6,549 nt of DNA from Oscillospiraceae bacterium (lineage in GTDB: Bacteria > Bacillota > Clostridia > Oscillospirales > Acutalibacteraceae). Location of the stretch: NCBI GenBank assembly GCA_902796535.1, contig CADBPL010000111.1, positions 1 to 6,549 of the forward strand, given 5' to 3'. The notes below the pieces were generated by a model. The model did not search any database and had not been told where the DNA came from. It saw only the letters and a program-made list of their open reading frames with translations. Below are positions 4,577 to 6,549 of this stretch, one piece after another; position 1 is the stretch's first letter, and every line of letters starts with the position of its first letter. Both the position numbers and the translations under genes were made by a program.

Positions 4577-6409
4577 ATGAAACACACCAAACGCATCGTT
4601 TCACTGCTGCTGTGCCTGTGCCTGATCCTGACGGCGGGCTCGGCGGCTCTGGCGCAAAGCGAAACGCCCGCTGCCCAGCCCGATGAAAACGGCTGTTACA
4701 CCGCCTGCAAGGGCGCGTGCGGCCACACGCCCTCCATCATCCTGCACGGCATCGGTCAGTCGCAGACCTATGTTTGCGATGAAAACAACGTGCCGCTCGT
4801 TGACGCCAAGGGCAAAACCATCACCGGCTGGCCGCTGTATTTTGACACCGATTATGCCATTAAACAGCTGATTTTCCCGCTGCTGCTCATGCTCATCACG
4901 CAGCACGACCTCGGCCTGACCGACAAGGCGGAGCAGGTCGTCGCGGAGCTGCTGAAATGGAACCGCTGCGATGAAAACGGCAAACCGATCCACAACGTGC
5001 AGACCGTCAAATATCCTTACAGTCTGGCACGCTGCAACGCAGAGGAAAAACGATATATCTACGACTGTATCCCGCTCCAGCCCTATTCCTCCGTGGCGGG
5101 AGAAGATCACCTGTATTATTTCGCCTACAATTCCTTCGGCAACAACATTGAAATCTGCGACGAACTGTATGCGTTCATCGAGCAGGTCAAGCGCGAGACC
5201 GGCCACGACAAGGTCAATCTGGTGCCCATCAGTCTGGGCGGCACCGTGGCCAACGGCCTGCTGGAATACCACCCCGACGTGATCCAGAGCCTCGACCGCG
5301 TGGTCTACATCATTCCGGCGCTCAACGGCTCAAACATCATCGGCGACCTGTTCAAAAACAACCTGAGCACCTCCGATGAAATGGTGTATGAAAAAATGTT
5401 CCCCGCGCTCACCGAAGACGAGATGACGGGCAACCTCATCAACATCCTCATCCGTCTCGTGCCGGGCTCCGTGCTGCACAAGCTCGTCGACAAGGTCATC
5501 AGCGGCATGATGAAGGGCGTGTTCACCAACGTGACCAACATGTGGGCGCTCGTGCCGAGCGAGGATTACCCGACCTGCCGCGAAATGTGGCTTTCGGGTG
5601 AGGAACACGCAGCCATCCGCGCGCAGACCGACCGGTATTATCAGGCGCAGCTCCATTCCGCCGCCAACATTCAAAAAATGGTCGACGCCGGCGTCGGCGT
5701 GTTCGACGTGGTGGATTACAGCTACCCGCTCTATTGCTTCGTGGACAGCTTCGATAAGGTGAACGCCGACGGCATCATTCAGATCGAATCCACCGGCATG
5801 GGCGTTTATTCCGTGCCCAAGGGGCAGACGCTGCCGAACGGCTACACGCAGAAATTCGTCAACAAGCTCGGCACGAACAACTGCGCCGACCCGGAACACC
5901 ACAACCACATCACGCCCGACCGTGAGGTGGACGGCTCCACCGCGCTGCTGCCCGACCACACCTTCTTTTTCTACAATGCGGATCATGAGCGGACGGGGCG
6001 CAACGACGTGGTCATGAAGCTGGCCACGGCGCTCATGCTCGACCACCGCATCACCGACGTATATTCCGACCCGGGCTTTCCGCAGTTCAACGTCGGGCGC
6101 GACGGCAAGAGCCTGCAGAACGATCTCATCAACTATGACCGCTCGGTCGACCGTTCCGCCTACACACCCGAACAGTTAGCCCGCTATGACGCGGCGCGCG
6201 ACAACGCGCAGCGGATGCTCGACAACACCGTGGTAAACGCGCAGGAGGACGAGCAGGTGCGCGCGGCTTATTATGAAACGCTTTACGAGATGGGCCTGCG
6301 CAATCCGCCCGAGCCGGAAAAAGAATCGCGCGTGCGCTTAGGCAAATTCCTCAAGGGTTTCAACGACCTGCTCAACAAGACCATCGGCTACCGCAGCTTT
6401 CATAAATAA
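4577..6409 (+). CDS. Secreted alpha/beta-hydrolase-like (lipase/acyltransferase-like) protein with C-terminal extension
   Basis: This 610-residue protein is a paralog of the preceding gene with an export signal. Residues 1-26 are a Sec signal peptide: basic K-H-T-K-R, a long Leu/Cys-rich core, and A-L-A before Q27 as the likely signal peptidase I site; there is no lipobox. A Cys-rich mature N-terminus (C40, C44, C48, H50) leads into H-G-I-G-Q-S-Q (57-63). The nucleophile elbow P-I-S-L-G-G-T spans 217-223, with Ser219; Asp398 (in N-A-D-G-I) and His470 (in N-A-D-H) complete a plausible triad. C436, H441, H442 and H444 precede P-D-R-E-V-D-G-S-T (447-455). A hydrophobic segment at 98-107 may be a lid. 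Beyond about residue 505 is a charged, mostly helical tail of about 105 residues that the paralog lacks. AAAGGAG (4561-4567), 9 bases before ATG 4577, and the signal peptide decide this start over the GTG at 4532. The fold is fairly sure; the reaction (lipase, esterase or acyltransferase) is not established. Confidence 0.87.
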   Translation: MKHTKRIVSLLLCLCLILTAGSAALAQSETPAAQPDENGCYTACKGACGHTPSIILHGIGQSQTYVCDENNVPLVDAKGKTITGWPLYFDTDYAIKQLIFPLLLMLITQHDLGLTDKAEQVVAELLKWNRCDENGKPIHNVQTVKYPYSLARCNAEEKRYIYDCIPLQPYSSVAGEDHLYYFAYNSFGNNIEICDELYAFIEQVKRETGHDKVNLVPISLGGTVANGLLEYHPDVIQSLDRVVYIIPALNGSNIIGDLFKNNLSTSDEMVYEKMFPALTEDEMTGNLINILIRLVPGSVLHKLVDKVISGMMKGVFTNVTNMWALVPSEDYPTCREMWLSGEEHAAIRAQTDRYYQAQLHSAANIQKMVDAGVGVFDVVDYSYPLYCFVDSFDKVNADGIIQIESTGMGVYSVPKGQTLPNGYTQKFVNKLGTNNCADPEHHNHITPDREVDGSTALLPDHTFFFYNADHERTGRNDVVMKLATALMLDHRITDVYSDPGFPQFNVGRDGKSLQNDLINYDRSVDRSAYTPEQLARYDAARDNAQRMLDNTVVNAQEDEQVRAAYYETLYEMGLRNPPEPEKESRVRLGKFLKGFNDLLNKTIGYRSFHK

Positions 6410-6422
6410 AAGATCAAACAAA

Positions 6423-6456
6423 AACGCCGGGCAAAACTGCTCGGCGTTGTTTTTTT
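6423..6456 (+). terminator. Rho-independent terminator, probably bidirectional
   Basis: The arms at 6423-6432 and 6439-6448 pair over 10 bp with one G-T wobble and a 6-base loop. A G then seven Ts (6450-6456) follow on the plus strand, 13 bases after the stop of the secreted hydrolase. A-rich sequence to the left (CAAACAAAAA) supplies a T-rich tail on the minus strand, so it can also end the converging gene at 6458. Confidence 0.9.
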
Positions 6457-6457
6457 G

Positions 6458-6549
6458 TCAGACTTCTTTTTTCGGCGGAGCGAGTAAAACCGTTTTGGCT
6501 TTTTGGAACAGAATCCGTAACAAGCCGCCGCCAAAATAGACCAGAACAC
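6458..6549 (-). CDS. C-terminal end of an unidentified, probably membrane protein (cut by window edge)
   Basis: One minus-strand frame is open from the right edge to a TGA at 6460-6458, giving 29 residues. It begins with a hydrophobic, glycine-containing stretch (V-L-V-Y-F-G-G-G-L-L-R-I-L-F), then a basic segment and a P-P-K-K-E-V end, which suits the last membrane helix and cytoplasmic tail of a membrane protein. The stop is immediately followed, in the minus direction, by the shared terminator hairpin, as expected for a real gene end. The other minus-strand frames run through the hairpin and look less like protein. The fragment is too short to assign a family. Confidence 0.5.
   Translation of the reverse strand, partial: VLVYFGGGLLRILFQKAKTVLLAPPKKEV

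Noticed and set aside
3911..4585. Minus-strand open frame opposite the first hydrolase
   Set aside because: It is antisense to conserved paralog sequence and shows no ribosome site or domain motif.
5330..6046. Minus-strand open frame opposite the second hydrolase
   Set aside because: It is Val, His and Ala rich shadow composition, antisense to conserved hydrolase motifs.

Overview
The window is GC-rich (roughly 60% by eye) bacterial chromosome with strong AGGAGG-type ribosome binding sites. It most likely comes from the Firmicutes/Clostridia, plausibly a GC-rich Oscillospiraceae-like gut lineage. The main support is the compact two-gene SufC + SufB/D-type Fe-S assembly pair typical of clostridia and the SLC45-like MFS transporter; taxonomy is an inference. 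No mobile element, tRNA, rRNA or CRISPR array was seen.

Left half (1-3002), all on the minus strand. Reading right to left there is a membrane-anchored beta-propeller-like gene interrupted by an in-frame TGA (2127-3002), then a SufC-like ABC ATPase (1377-2099), a short SufB/SufD-family scaffold (451-1374), and the N-terminal part of an MFS sugar-type transporter that runs off the left edge (1-433). Gaps are 27, 2 and 17 bases, so the four genes look like one transcription unit. It is probably started by a sigma-A-type promoter at 3020-3048. The SufC/SufB pair is the minimal SUF-like Fe-S cluster assembly machinery. Its ATPase has an unusual Walker A ending, G-K-A-T instead of G-K-S-T.

Centre (3003-3181). 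This 179-base divergent intergenic region holds two back-to-back promoters, one for the minus-strand operon and one extended -10 promoter for the plus-strand pair.

Right half (3182-6409), plus strand. Two tandem paralogous alpha/beta-hydrolase-like proteins follow, of 448 and 610 residues, both of unknown specific function. The first has no signal peptide and its start is fixed by an upstream in-frame stop, so it should be cytoplasmic. The second has a clear Sec signal peptide and an extra C-terminal region of about 105 residues, so it should be exported. They share an unusual nucleophile elbow (P-I-S-L-G-G-T), candidate Asp and His triad residues, a conserved Cys/His-rich block (C..HxH..PDxxVDxST) and an N-terminal CxHxP motif. 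This tandem inside/outside pair is the most interesting part of the window. A hairpin lies between the two genes, and a strong terminator (6423-6456) follows the second.

Right edge (6458-6549, minus strand). The last 29 codons of a probable membrane protein converge on the same terminator, which looks bidirectional.
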